A DNA stretch of 64,000 nt from Streptomyces sp. AA1529 (GTDB lineage Bacteria > Actinomycetota > Actinomycetes > Streptomycetales > Streptomycetaceae), in NCBI RefSeq assembly GCF_000280905.1, contig NZ_ALAP01000032.1:154184-218183 (forward strand). The letters run 5' to 3'. Positions 1 to 8,811 of the stretch are shown here, in pieces. Each line of letters begins with the position of its first letter. Position 1 is the first letter of the stretch. The notes beneath the pieces were generated by a model. It ran no database searches and was not told where the DNA came from. It saw only the letters and a program-made list of their open reading frames with translations. The translations under genes and the position numbers were made by a program.

Positions 1-154
1 CGCCCGCTGGGGCGGTACGCGGCGCCGGTGAGCGCGCGTCCCGACCACGCTACCGGCCCCGGACGCGGCCGGAGGGAGGACCGGCCGCCCGGACGACCGG
101 TCCTCCCGTCCCCCTGCGCGGCCGCGCGCCGCGCACCACCCCGCCGAACCGCCG

Positions 155-193
155 CGAGCCGTCGGCCGGGGGGGAAGACCGGCCGACGGCTCG
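155..193 (-). terminator. gabT terminator hairpin
   Basis: Positions 155-169 and 179-193 form a perfect 15-bp inverted repeat with a 9-nt loop. It begins 31 bp beyond the gabT stop in the direction of gabT transcription. There is no long T tract, which is usual for Streptomyces terminators. Confidence 0.7.
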
Positions 194-223
194 CTCGACA
201 GGGCTCGGCGAGCCCCCGGGCCC

Positions 224-1582
224 TCACAGCCCGGCGACCGCCTCCTCCAGGACGTCGAGACCCTCGTTGAGCAGGTCCTCGCCGATGACCAGCGGCGGCA
301 GGAAGCGCACGACGTTGCCGTAGGTGCCGGTCGTCAGGACGAGCAGGCCCTGCTGGTGGCATGCCTTCGCGAGCGCCGCGGTGGCCTCCGGGTTGGGCTC
401 CTTGCCGCCCGGCTTCACCAGCTCGAGGGCGAGCATGGCGCCCCGGCCGCGGACATCGCCGATGATCCCGGAACTCTCCGCCAGCTTCTCCAGCCGCGGC
501 TTCATGATCTCCTCGATGCGCCGCGCCTTGGCGGGGAGGTCGAGCTCGCGCATCGTCTCGATGGATCCGAGCGCGGCCGCGCACGCCACCGGGTTGCCGC
601 CGTAGGTGCCGCCCAGCCCGCCGCTGTGCGCGGCGTCCATGATGTCGGCCCGGCCGGTGACCGCGGCCAGCGGCATACCGCCCGCGATGCCCTTCGCGGT
701 GGTGATCAGGTCCGGCACGAGGCCCTCGTCCTCGCAGGCGAACCACTGGCCGGTGCGACAGAAGCCGGACTGGATCTCGTCCGCGACGAAGACGATGCCG
801 TTGTCCCGCGCGAACTGCTGGATGCGCGGCAGGAAGCCCTTCGCCGGGACGATGAAGCCGCCCTCGCCCAGCACCGGTTCGATGATGATCGCGGCGACGT
901 TGTCGGGGCCGATCTGCTTGGTGATCTGGTCGATCGCCTGGGCCGCGGCCTCCTCGGCGCAGTTCTCCGGGCCGGTCAGCCAGCGGTAGGGGTAGGCGAC
1001 CGGGACGCGGTAGACCTCGGGCGCGAACGGGCCGAAGCTGTGCTTGTACGGCATGTTCTTCGAGGTGAGCGCCATCGTCAGGTTGGTGCGGCCGTGGTAG
1101 CCGTGGTCGAACACCACGACGGCCTGGCGGCCGGTGTGCGCGCGGGCGATCTTGACAGCGTTCTCCACCGCCTCGGCGCCGGAGTTGAACAGCGCGCTCT
1201 TCTTGGCGTGGTCGCCCGGGGTGACCGCGGCCAGCTCCTCGCAGACCCGCACATAGGGCTCGTAGGGAACGACCATCGCGCAGGTGTGGGTGAAGTCGTT
1301 GAGCTGCTCCGTCGCCCGGCGCACGACCGCCTCGGCGCTGTTGCCGACCGAGGTCACGGCGATACCGGAGCCGAAGTCGATGAAGGAGTTGCCGTCCACG
1401 TCCTCCAGGACGCCACCGCCGGCGCGGCGCGCGAAGACCGGCAGCACCGTCCCGATGCCGTTGGCGACCGAGGCCTGCTTGCGGGCCATCAGCTCCTGCG
1501 ACACGGGCCCGGGGACAGCGGTGACCACACGCCGCTCCTGGGGGAGGGAAGGCCCTCCGGACAGTTCCGTCTTTCCGGTCAT
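224..1582 (-). CDS. gabT: 4-aminobutyrate aminotransferase
   Basis: This 452-aa class III PLP-dependent aminotransferase transfers the amino group of GABA (or a related omega-amino acid) to 2-oxoglutarate, giving succinate semialdehyde and glutamate. Family marks are visible: the phosphate-binding FNSGAEAVENA, the PLP-aspartate segment FVADEIQSGF, and the Schiff-base lysine in TTAKGIAGGMP. The length is normal for GabT. The ATG start follows an AGGAG about 7 nt upstream on the minus strand. It is transcribed away from the ATPase, PucR regulator and aldehyde dehydrogenase to the right; the dehydrogenase would supply the next step, oxidation of the semialdehyde. The exact omega-amino substrate (GABA, putrescine or 5-aminovalerate) cannot be fixed from sequence. 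Confidence 0.93.
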   Translation of the reverse strand: MTGKTELSGGPSLPQERRVVTAVPGPVSQELMARKQASVANGIGTVLPVFARRAGGGVLEDVDGNSFIDFGSGIAVTSVGNSAEAVVRRATEQLNDFTHTCAMVVPYEPYVRVCEELAAVTPGDHAKKSALFNSGAEAVENAVKIARAHTGRQAVVVFDHGYHGRTNLTMALTSKNMPYKHSFGPFAPEVYRVPVAYPYRWLTGPENCAEEAAAQAIDQITKQIGPDNVAAIIIEPVLGEGGFIVPAKGFLPRIQQFARDNGIVFVADEIQSGFCRTGQWFACEDEGLVPDLITTAKGIAGGMPLAAVTGRADIMDAAHSGGLGGTYGGNPVACAAALGSIETMRELDLPAKARRIEEIMKPRLEKLAESSGIIGDVRGRGAMLALELVKPGGKEPNPEATAALAKACHQQGLLVLTTGTYGNVVRFLPPLVIGEDLLNEGLDVLEEAVAGL

Positions 1583-1919
1583 AGCGCACTCCTCGGGAGG
1601 AACGGGTGTCTGGCACTTCGCAGGCTAGGGGCACGCGGACGGAGGACACATGCACCGCTCCGGAGAAGTGCGGACCGCGTGTTGGCCACGACGGACATAG
1701 GTGCGCGGGTGGCGGCACGCCCGCCCGCGCTCGGCCCCCTCCGCCGGGTGCCGGCGCCCGCCCTGCCCGGCCGCCCGCGGCCAGGTGTGGGCCCCGGCCC
1801 CGGCGATCCCGCCGACAGGCCGGGCCAACTGACATGGTCAGCCGCTAGATTGGGGGGCAGGAGGGCGCCGGTCGCGTACCGGACCGGCGCGTCGGGGCGT
1901 CAGGGAGCTGAGGCAGCAC
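1583..1919. other. Divergent intergenic region gabT / ATPase gene
   Basis: This 337-bp region separates gabT (leftward) from the ATPase gene (rightward) and must hold both promoters. A TAGATT at about 1846-1851 could be a -10 for the rightward gene, but I see no convincing -35. A GC-rich stretch near 1740-1830 shows no strong hairpin and no convincing small gene. Confidence 0.4.
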
Positions 1920-4169
1920 ATGGACATGGGGCTTCCCCACCGGAAGCAGGGCACGGGCAGCACACACCACACTGCCCCCACCCCCACCGGCCACCCCGCG
2001 GTCCCACCCCAACCGTCCGCGCCCCCCGCGGCCCCGGACCCGAGCGCCGCCCCCCTGGCCTCCGGAGTGGAGGCGGGCCCGCCACCCATGCCCTCCGGCG
2101 CCCCCCAGGGCGGCCCCCCGCTCGCCGACTGGCTGCGCCTGCCCCGCCCCCAGGCCGCCCCCGGCGTATGGCGCTGCGGCTACGAACAGCGCCCACCGGA
2201 AGACCCCGACCGCACCCCCGCCCGCCAACTCGTCAGCGGCGCCCTCATCTCCTTCCTCATGGGATGGCTGCTGTGGTCGCTGCTGTGGAACGGGTATCTG
2301 GGCAGCTACTGGCAGTGGCCGCTGGTCGCTCTCACTCCTGACTCGTGGCGGGAGGCCGGTGGCAACCAGGTCCTCTTCGTATGGGCTTCCTGGATCTACA
2401 ACGGAGGCGTCTTCATCGGCCTCGCCTTCTTCTTCGGCCGTGTGGGCCGCTGGGACGAGTTGGCGCGGCGTGTGTGGGCGCGGCTCACCGGGCAGGGAGC
2501 ACGGCGCCACGGCGGATTCGTCCCCGACACGGCAGCGGCGCCGGGGTCTGCGCACGCCCCCGTCCCCCCACCGCACCTCGACCCCGTCCAGTGGCCGGAG
2601 CTGCGGGCCGGGGGGGCCGGGCGGGCGGCCGAGGTGCTGGCCGGGGAGCTGGACGCCGGCCGGATGACGGATGTCGACCATGCCCGGCTGGAGCGCGCGT
2701 GGCAGACCGTACGGGCGCGGCCGCAGCGGCTGGAGGCGTTCGTCGAGAGTGTGCTGGCCCAGGGCGCGGAGGCCTGCGCGCACCCGTCGGGGGCCCGGGA
2801 CCTGTCGGTGCGGGCGGCCCGGCACGATCTGTCACTGCGCCAGGTCCGCATCGGGCGGGCCGCCGACTCCGAGCGCAATCCGCACGAGTACCGCGGGGCC
2901 GGTATCGCGCTGGACCCCTCGTTGCTGGGCACGTCGGCGCTGGCCGTCGGTCCGCCCGGTACCGGCAAGACGAGCAGGCTGGCCCGCCCGGTGGTGGAGT
3001 CGCTCTGTCTGCAGGCGCTGGCCGGGCAGGCGGCGGTGATCGCGGTGAGTCCGGCGGGTTCGCAGTTCGTGCGCGACGACTCCTTCGACCTCGTCATCCG
3101 GCTCGGGCACCCGGGCTCGACGCACGATCTGGATCTGTACGGCGGGACGACGGATCCGGACGAGGCCGCGGGGATGCTCGCCGAGGGCCTGGTGGGGGAT
3201 CTGGCCGCCACGCTGCCGGGGGGCGACAGCCGCCGCGCCGCGACGTCGCTGGCCCAGCTCATCGGCCCGTTCGCCGCGGTGCACGGCCGGTTCCCCACCG
3301 TCCCCGAGCTGCGCGAACTGCTGGACGGCGGTCCGGGCGCGCTCGATGCGCTGCGGGAGGCGCTGCGGGCCGGGGGACAGGGCGGGCAGCTTCGGGAGCT
3401 GGACGCCTTCGAGCGGCAGTCCGGGCGCGCGGGGGACATCGCCGCGCTGCTGGCGGACCGGATCGCGCTGCTGGACCGGCCCGCCTTCGCCGACTTCTTC
3501 CTGCCCGAGGGCAGCCCGAAGGCGGTGGGCCGGCGCCCGTTCTCGCTGCGTGCGCTGGAGCATCCATTGCGGGTCCGGGTGGACCTGCCCGAGCGGGGGC
3601 ACGCGGAGGCGTCGCGGATCCTGGCCCGGCTGCTCCTCGCGCAGTTCACGGAGTGCGCGGTGGCCCGGGGTGACCAGTCGCTCTTCGCCTGCCTGGTGCT
3701 GGACGACGCGGCGCAGACCGTCACCCCGCAGGCGCTGCGGGGCCTGCAGCGGCTGCGCTCGGTGCACGCGGGCGTGCTGCTGACGCTGCGGGCGCTGGAC
3801 GATGTGCCCGAGCCGCTCCGCGGGCCGCTGCTCGGGGCCGTGGGGTGCCGGATGGTGTGCGCGGGGGTCACACCGTGGGACGCGGAGCGGTTCGCCGAGG
3901 TGTGGGGTACCGAGTGGGTGCAGACCCGTACGGTCACCAATCGGCAGCTGGTCTCGGACGAGCCCGTCACCCGGGTCCTGCACGCGGTGCGGCGGCTGGC
4001 GACCGGCAAGCACGTGACGGCCGAGTCGGTGACCGTGCGCAGTGAGCAGCGGGAGCGCTGGTCCGCCTCCGACCTGGCCAACGAGCTGCAGCCGGAGCAC
4101 GCGGTGCTCTCGGTGACCACGGTCCGCGGGGAACGTACGCCGCCGATCCTGACGAAGCTGGGGGAGTGA
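1920..4169 (+). CDS. Membrane-anchored P-loop ATPase, VirD4/FtsK-like layout
   Basis: This is a 749-aa protein of a conserved Streptomyces family usually labelled ATP/GTP-binding. Residues 1-80 are Pro-rich and probably disordered. Two hydrophobic segments follow (about 105-140 and 150-180), then a large cytoplasmic ATPase region. The Walker A motif GPPGTGKT covers residues 344-351, and a Walker B-like LVLDDA lies near residue 600. The arrangement of two N-terminal membrane helices plus one RecA-like domain resembles type IV coupling proteins (VirD4/TraG), but no relaxase, mating-pore or plasmid genes are nearby, so a role in DNA transfer is not supported. The pucR gene starts 72 bp downstream. 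Function is unknown; ATPase activity is inferred from the motifs. ATG at 1926 is an alternative start. Confidence 0.8.
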   Translation: MDMGLPHRKQGTGSTHHTAPTPTGHPAVPPQPSAPPAAPDPSAAPLASGVEAGPPPMPSGAPQGGPPLADWLRLPRPQAAPGVWRCGYEQRPPEDPDRTPARQLVSGALISFLMGWLLWSLLWNGYLGSYWQWPLVALTPDSWREAGGNQVLFVWASWIYNGGVFIGLAFFFGRVGRWDELARRVWARLTGQGARRHGGFVPDTAAAPGSAHAPVPPPHLDPVQWPELRAGGAGRAAEVLAGELDAGRMTDVDHARLERAWQTVRARPQRLEAFVESVLAQGAEACAHPSGARDLSVRAARHDLSLRQVRIGRAADSERNPHEYRGAGIALDPSLLGTSALAVGPPGTGKTSRLARPVVESLCLQALAGQAAVIAVSPAGSQFVRDDSFDLVIRLGHPGSTHDLDLYGGTTDPDEAAGMLAEGLVGDLAATLPGGDSRRAATSLAQLIGPFAAVHGRFPTVPELRELLDGGPGALDALREALRAGGQGGQLRELDAFERQSGRAGDIAALLADRIALLDRPAFADFFLPEGSPKAVGRRPFSLRALEHPLRVRVDLPERGHAEASRILARLLLAQFTECAVARGDQSLFACLVLDDAAQTVTPQALRGLQRLRSVHAGVLLTLRALDDVPEPLRGPLLGAVGCRMVCAGVTPWDAERFAEVWGTEWVQTRTVTNRQLVSDEPVTRVLHAVRRLATGKHVTAESVTVRSEQRERWSASDLANELQPEHAVLSVTTVRGERTPPILTKLGE

Positions 4170-4241
4170 TGCGCGTCCCGTTCCCGGGCCCCGCATCCGG
4201 GGGCCCGAATGGGGGCCGGCGGCTGTACCGTGAAGTGCGTT

Positions 4242-6269
4242 ATGCCACCGACTCTTGCCGCGCTCGTCCAGAACTCCGCGCTCCGCCTCTCCGTGCTCGC
4301 AGGGCACGGCGGGCTGGACGCCACCGTGCGGTGGGCGCACTCCAGCGAGCTGGCCGATCCGACTCCGTACATGGACGGCGGGGAACTCATCCTCTTCACG
4401 GGGCTCAAGCTCGACGCGGACGACCGCGACGCGATGCGCGCCTATGTGGACAAGCTGGTGGGCAAGGGCGTGGTCGGGCTCGGCTTCGCGGCGGGTGTCA
4501 ACTACGAGGGGGTGCCGCAGGCCCTGGTCGACGCCTGCCGCGGTGCGGACCTCCCGCTGCTGGAGGTGCCCCGGCGCACCCCGTTCATCGCGATCAGCAA
4601 AGCGGTGTCGGCGGACATCGCCGCAGAGCAGTACCGCGCGGTGAGTGCCGGGTTCGACGCGCAGCGGGAGATGACCCGCGCCGCGCTCTCCCGGGAGGGC
4701 CCCTCGGCGCTGCTCGCGCGGCTGGCCTCGCAGGTCGACGGGTGGGCGGCGCTCTACGACGCCTCCGGGTCGGTCGTCGCCACGGCTCCGGCCTGGGCGG
4801 TGCGCCGGGCGACCCGCTTCGTCGGCGACGCCGAGCGGCTGCGGGACCGGCCGGCTCCCGCCAGCGCGGTGGTCAGCGAGGGGGACGGCGGGGACGACCG
4901 GGTCGAACTCCAGTCGATCGGCAGCGGGCGCCGTGCCAAGGCGGTGCTGGCCGTCGGGACGGCGGCGCCGCTGGGCACGGCCGAGCGCTATGCCGTGAAC
5001 TCGGCCATCGCGCTGCTGACCCTGACCATGGAGCGCTCCCGGGCGCTGCAGGAGGCGGAACAGCGGCTGGGTGCCGCGGTGCTCAAGATGCTGCTCGTCG
5101 GCGAGGGCGAGCACGCCCGTGCGGTGGCCGGGCAGCTCTACGGCGGTCTGCTGGACGCCCCGATGCGGGTGATCGTCGCGGAGCCGGCGTCGGCCGCTGC
5201 CGCGAGGTTCGCGCAGGAGGGCATCGCGGCGGTGCAGTCGGCCCAGTCCGCCGGGCCGCCTCCGGTGCCCACCGCGTCCGCGGTCCGGCCGTCGTCTCCC
5301 GTCCCCGCCGGGTATCTGGCGCGCGCGGGTGAGCTGTGCGGGCTGGCCGATCTGGCAGCCGCGGCGGGCACCGCCGCGGTGGTGCCCGCGTCGTCCGAGC
5401 CGGCGCGGCCCGGCGGCGTGCGGGCGTCGGCCAGGGCGTCCGCGAGGTCTTCCGCCAAGCAGTCGGCCCGGCCGTCCGCGACGGGGCCGGCAGCCTCGCA
5501 GCAGGCCGCCGGGAAGCCGCCGGCCGCCGGCGGATGGGACGGCCCGACCGGGGCGGCCACCGGGGCGGGGGCTTCCGCGGCCTCCGGTGTGGTGGTCGGC
5601 TCGGGCGGCCCGCAGGCCGACGCGTCGGACACGGGGCGGCTGAGCCGCATCGTCTGGCCGCTCGAGGAACTCGCGGACGCGGTCGAGACCGCGGCGGCGC
5701 GCAACGGCGAGGCGGTGCTGGTGGTGCCGGACGGGGCGCGACTGGTGGTGCTGGCGTCGGACGGCGGCGCGGCGGTTGCCGGGTGCGCGGAGTTCGCCGG
5801 TACGGCGTCAGCGGCGCGGCCCGGTCGGCGGTCCGGCGGGGGCGGCGAGGAGGGGCTGGCCATCGGTGTCTCGGCCCCGGTCGGTCTGGCCGCGGCCGCG
5901 GTGGCCTTCAAACAGGCGGATCAGGCGCTGTCGGTCGCCCGGCGGCGCGGGGTGGCGCTGGTGGAACACGAGGACGTCGCCGCGGGGTCGGTGCTGCCGC
6001 TGCTGGCCGACGACGCCGTCCGGGCCTTCGCGGACGGGCTGCTGCGCGCGCTGCGGGAACACGACGCGAACGGCAGGGGTGATCTGGTGGCGTCGCTGCG
6101 CGCCTGGCTGTCCCGGCACGGGCAGTGGGACGCGGCGGCGGCGGAGCTCGGGGTGCACCGCCACACGCTGCGGTACCGCATGCGCCGGGTGGAGGAGATC
6201 CTGGGCCGCTCTCTCGACGACCCGGACGTGCGGATGGAGCTCTGGCTGGCCCTGAAGGCCACCGGCTGA
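4242..6269 (+). CDS. PucR-family transcriptional regulator
   Basis: This 675-aa regulator has an N-terminal PucR-type sensory domain (about residues 1-125) and a C-terminal PucR helix-turn-helix. The HTH shows the hallmark VHRHTLRYRMRRVEEI near residue 645, followed by LDDPDVRMELWLALK. The central part (roughly 360-460) is an Ala/Ser/Pro-rich low-complexity insertion, which makes the protein longer than typical PucR regulators. I chose ATG 4242 because homologues begin MPPTLAALVQ; an in-frame GTG lies at 4230. Family members control purine, GABA or other nitrogen catabolism and often act on neighbouring genes, so gabT and the aldehyde dehydrogenase on either side are plausible targets. That regulatory link is inference. 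Confidence 0.88.
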   Translation: MPPTLAALVQNSALRLSVLAGHGGLDATVRWAHSSELADPTPYMDGGELILFTGLKLDADDRDAMRAYVDKLVGKGVVGLGFAAGVNYEGVPQALVDACRGADLPLLEVPRRTPFIAISKAVSADIAAEQYRAVSAGFDAQREMTRAALSREGPSALLARLASQVDGWAALYDASGSVVATAPAWAVRRATRFVGDAERLRDRPAPASAVVSEGDGGDDRVELQSIGSGRRAKAVLAVGTAAPLGTAERYAVNSAIALLTLTMERSRALQEAEQRLGAAVLKMLLVGEGEHARAVAGQLYGGLLDAPMRVIVAEPASAAAARFAQEGIAAVQSAQSAGPPPVPTASAVRPSSPVPAGYLARAGELCGLADLAAAAGTAAVVPASSEPARPGGVRASARASARSSAKQSARPSATGPAASQQAAGKPPAAGGWDGPTGAATGAGASAASGVVVGSGGPQADASDTGRLSRIVWPLEELADAVETAAARNGEAVLVVPDGARLVVLASDGGAAVAGCAEFAGTASAARPGRRSGGGGEEGLAIGVSAPVGLAAAAVAFKQADQALSVARRRGVALVEHEDVAAGSVLPLLADDAVRAFADGLLRALREHDANGRGDLVASLRAWLSRHGQWDAAAAELGVHRHTLRYRMRRVEEILGRSLDDPDVRMELWLALKATG

Positions 6270-6615
6270 CCCGCGCGCCGGCTGCTCCGTCCCGCGCGGC
6301 GTGCGCCGAGGGGGAGCCGAAGGGGGAGTCGACGGGCACTTCGCGGGCCGGTCGTCGATCCCGTCGCCGGGTGGTCGCCGGTCCGTCGCCGCGGGCCGTC
6401 CGGTGGAGCCGCGGGGTGGTCGCTCCCGCGGACCGGGTCGGGTACCGGGGCGTACGGGGACAACCCACGCGGAGCGCAGTGCGCCGCGTACAGTGCCAAT
6501 CCGTATGACGGCACAGCCGAAGCACTCCACCCCGGCGAAGAAGCGGACGGGCCGCGACGCCCTACCGTGGACGCTGGAACCGAGGCACTCTCCCGCATCC
6601 GGAAGGCGATCCGCA
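6270..6615. other. Leader region upstream of aldehyde dehydrogenase
   Basis: This 346-bp stretch has no convincing gene. A TACAGT at 6489-6494 could be a -10 element, with no clear -35. An in-frame ATG at 6505 would add a 37-residue basic, low-complexity extension to the dehydrogenase; I treat it as untranslated because GTG 6616 has a good ribosome binding site and matches the family start. Confidence 0.4.
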
Positions 6616-8070
6616 GTGACGACAGCGACTTCCCCGCACGCATTCTGGCTCGCCGGCCGCAAGGCCACCGGCGACACCACGCTCGACGTCACCTCGCCCT
6701 GGGACGGCAGGCACGTCGGCAGCGTCAGCATCCCCACCTCCGCGCAGGTGGAGGAGGCCGTGGCCGCTGCCGCCGCGGTGGCCGGCGAGTTCTCCGCCAC
6801 CCCCGCGCACGTCCGTGCCGCCGCGCTGGACCACCTCACCCGCCGTCTCGTGGAGCGCACGGACGAGATCGCCGAGCTGATCTCCGCGGAGAACGGCAAG
6901 CCGATGAAGTGGGCGCGCGGTGAGGTGGGCCGCTGCATCTCCGTCTTCCGCTGGGCGGCGGAGGAGGCCCGCCGCTTCAACGGGGGCGAGGCGCAGCGCC
7001 TGGACTCGGACGCGGGCGGCACGGGCCGGCTGGCCTTCACCCGCCGCTTCCCCTACGGCCCGGTCCTGGGGATCGCGCCGTTCAACTTCCCGCTCAACCT
7101 GTGCGCCCACAAGGTCGCCCCGGCGCTCGCGGTGGGCACCCCGATCATCCTCAAGCCGGCGCCCGCCACCCCGCTGTCCGGGCTGATCCTCGGCGAGCTG
7201 CTGGCCGAGACGGACCTGCCCGCGGGTTCCTGGTCGGTGCTGCCGGTGCCGAACGACCAGATGCCGGGCCTGGTGCAGGACGAGCGGCTGCCGATCATCT
7301 CCTTCACGGGCTCGGCGCCGGTCGGCTGGTCGATCCTGGACTCCGCACCGCGCAAGCGGGTCACCCTGGAGCTGGGCGGCAACGGTGCGGCGGTCGTGCT
7401 GGCCGACTACGCCTCCGAGGCGGACCTGGACTGGGCGGCCCGGCGCATCGCGACGTTCTCCAACTACCAGGCGGGCCAGTCCTGCATCTCGGTCCAGCGG
7501 GTCGTCGCCGACGCCTCGGTCTACGACCGGCTGGTTCCCAAGGTCGTGGCGGCCGTCGAGGCGCTCACCACCGGTGACCCCGCGGACGAGGCGACCGATG
7601 TGGGCCCGCTGGTGAGCGAGGACGCCGCACGCCGGGTCGAGTCGTGGATCGGCGAGGCCGTCTCGCGCGGCGCCAAGGTGCTCACGGGCGGCAAGCGGGA
7701 CGGTGCGTCCGTGGAGCCGACGGTGCTGGAGAACGTGCCCGCCGACACGCAGATCGGCTGCGAGGAGGTCTTCGGGCCCGTCATGTCGTTCGTGAAGGTG
7801 AACGGCGAGCAGGAGGCCTTCGAGACCGTCAACGACTCCAGGTACGGCCTGCAGGCCGGGCTGTTCACCCACGACGTGCAGGCCGCCTTCCGTGCGCACC
7901 GCGCGCTGGAGGTCGGCGGGGTCGTCGTCGGCGACGTGCCGTCCTACCGGGCCGACCAGATGCCCTACGGCGGCGTCAAGGACTCCGGTGTGGGCCGTGA
8001 GGGCGTGCGGTTCGCGATGGAGGACTACACCTACGAGCGCGTCATGGTGCTCACCGGTCTCGACCTCTGA
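6616..8070 (+). CDS. NAD(P)-dependent aldehyde dehydrogenase
   Basis: This is a 484-aa member of the ALDH superfamily, close to the usual length. Visible marks are the Rossmann FTGSAPVGW, the general-base Glu in LELGGNG, and the catalytic Cys in AGQSCISVQR. GTG 6616 is preferred because GGAAGG lies about 9 nt upstream and the protein then begins just before the conserved FWLAGRKATG. With gabT and a PucR regulator nearby, a role in oxidising succinate semialdehyde or a related omega-aldehyde is likely, but ALDH substrate cannot be read from sequence. A strong hairpin at 8095-8134 ends the unit, separating it from the TetR gene. Confidence 0.9.
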   Translation: MTTATSPHAFWLAGRKATGDTTLDVTSPWDGRHVGSVSIPTSAQVEEAVAAAAAVAGEFSATPAHVRAAALDHLTRRLVERTDEIAELISAENGKPMKWARGEVGRCISVFRWAAEEARRFNGGEAQRLDSDAGGTGRLAFTRRFPYGPVLGIAPFNFPLNLCAHKVAPALAVGTPIILKPAPATPLSGLILGELLAETDLPAGSWSVLPVPNDQMPGLVQDERLPIISFTGSAPVGWSILDSAPRKRVTLELGGNGAAVVLADYASEADLDWAARRIATFSNYQAGQSCISVQRVVADASVYDRLVPKVVAAVEALTTGDPADEATDVGPLVSEDAARRVESWIGEAVSRGAKVLTGGKRDGASVEPTVLENVPADTQIGCEEVFGPVMSFVKVNGEQEAFETVNDSRYGLQAGLFTHDVQAAFRAHRALEVGGVVVGDVPSYRADQMPYGGVKDSGVGREGVRFAMEDYTYERVMVLTGLDL

Positions 8071-8094
8071 CCCGTCCCTGTCCGGCGACGCGTG

Positions 8095-8134
8095 CTGCCG
8101 GGCGCTGCTGCGGAATCGCGGCGGCGCCCGGCAG
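8095..8134 (+). terminator. Aldehyde dehydrogenase terminator
   Basis: Arms 8095-8111 and 8118-8134 form a 17-bp stem with two G-U pairs and a 6-nt loop, 24 bp after the dehydrogenase stop. Confidence 0.7.
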
Positions 8135-8192
8135 GGGTGCGTCAGGGCGGGCACCGCCGTCCCGGTGGGGTGCCCGGAGGCCACCGGCTCTC

Positions 8193-8212
8193 TGTACCTA
8201 CTGGTATGTACA
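8193..8212 (+). promoter_or_regulatory. TetR-type operator overlapping the tetR start codon
   Basis: A 20-bp dyad of form TGTAC-n-TAC-nn-GTA-n-GTACA matches its reverse complement at 16 of 20 positions. The ATG of the TetR-family gene (8206) lies inside the right half. Nested dyads of this size are typical TetR operators, so negative autoregulation, possibly of a leaderless transcript, is inferred. Confidence 0.6.
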
Positions 8213-8811
8213 CTTCGGGTGTGGACGGTGGAGACACGGCGGACAGGCTGATCGAGGCCACCCAGGAACTCCTGTGGGAGCGCGGCTACGTGGGCACGAG
8301 CCCGCGGGCCATCCAGCGGCGTGCCGGAGCGGGCCAGGGCAGCATGTACCACCACTTCGGCGGCAAGCCCGATCTGGCCCGGGCCGCGGTGCACAGGAGC
8401 GCAGAGGAGCTGCGGACCCGGGCCGAGGCGGACCTCTCCGGCGCCGGAAGTGCGCTGGAGAGAGTGCGTACCTACCTCACCCGCGAGCGCGCGGTGCTGC
8501 GCGGCTGCCGGATCGGCGGACTCGCCCAGGATCCGGACGTGGTCGCCGATCCGGGACTGCGGGCCCCGCTGCGGGAGACCTTCGACCGGCTCCGCGCCCG
8601 CCTGGCGGAAGTGTTCGAAGAAGGCCGCACCGACGGGGAGTTCCGGCCGGACCTCGACCCGGCGGGAACAGCGGCCACCGTCGTCGCCGTCGTCCAGGGC
8701 GGCTATGTGCTCGCCCGTTCCGCCGGGCACCCCGGACCGTTCCACGAGGCCGTCGACGGTCTGCTGCGGCTCCTGGAGGCACACACCGCCGAGCCGGACG
8801 CCCGCGCATGA
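8206..8811 (+). CDS. TetR/AcrR-family transcriptional regulator
   Basis: This 201-aa one-domain regulator has the N-terminal TetR HTH: ADRLIEATQELLWERGY leads into the recognition region ending SMYHHFGGKPDL at about residues 45-56. The C-terminal half is helical with no identifiable ligand signature. ATG 8206 is the only start that places the HTH at the usual position. No Shine-Dalgarno precedes it; instead the start sits inside a strong operator-like palindrome, so the transcript may be leaderless and self-repressed. The stop overlaps the ATG of the phosphotriesterase-like gene (ATGA), so the two are translationally coupled, and that hydrolase probably acts on a compound related to the regulator's ligand. 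Confidence 0.9.
   Translation: MYTSGVDGGDTADRLIEATQELLWERGYVGTSPRAIQRRAGAGQGSMYHHFGGKPDLARAAVHRSAEELRTRAEADLSGAGSALERVRTYLTRERAVLRGCRIGGLAQDPDVVADPGLRAPLRETFDRLRARLAEVFEEGRTDGEFRPDLDPAGTAATVVAVVQGGYVLARSAGHPGPFHEAVDGLLRLLEAHTAEPDARA

Noticed and set aside
1..223. 80-codon frame at the left edge
   Set aside because: Arg/Pro/Ala-rich translation with no features; it overlaps the gabT terminator.
1920..4169. Membrane ATPase as evidence for an integrated plasmid or ICE
   Set aside because: No relaxase, integrase, replication gene, att site or flanking tRNA is present, and the surroundings are core metabolic genes.
2832..5114. 760-codon minus-strand frame over the ATPase and pucR genes
   Set aside because: Shadow frame; no family features, and the plus-strand genes have clear motifs.
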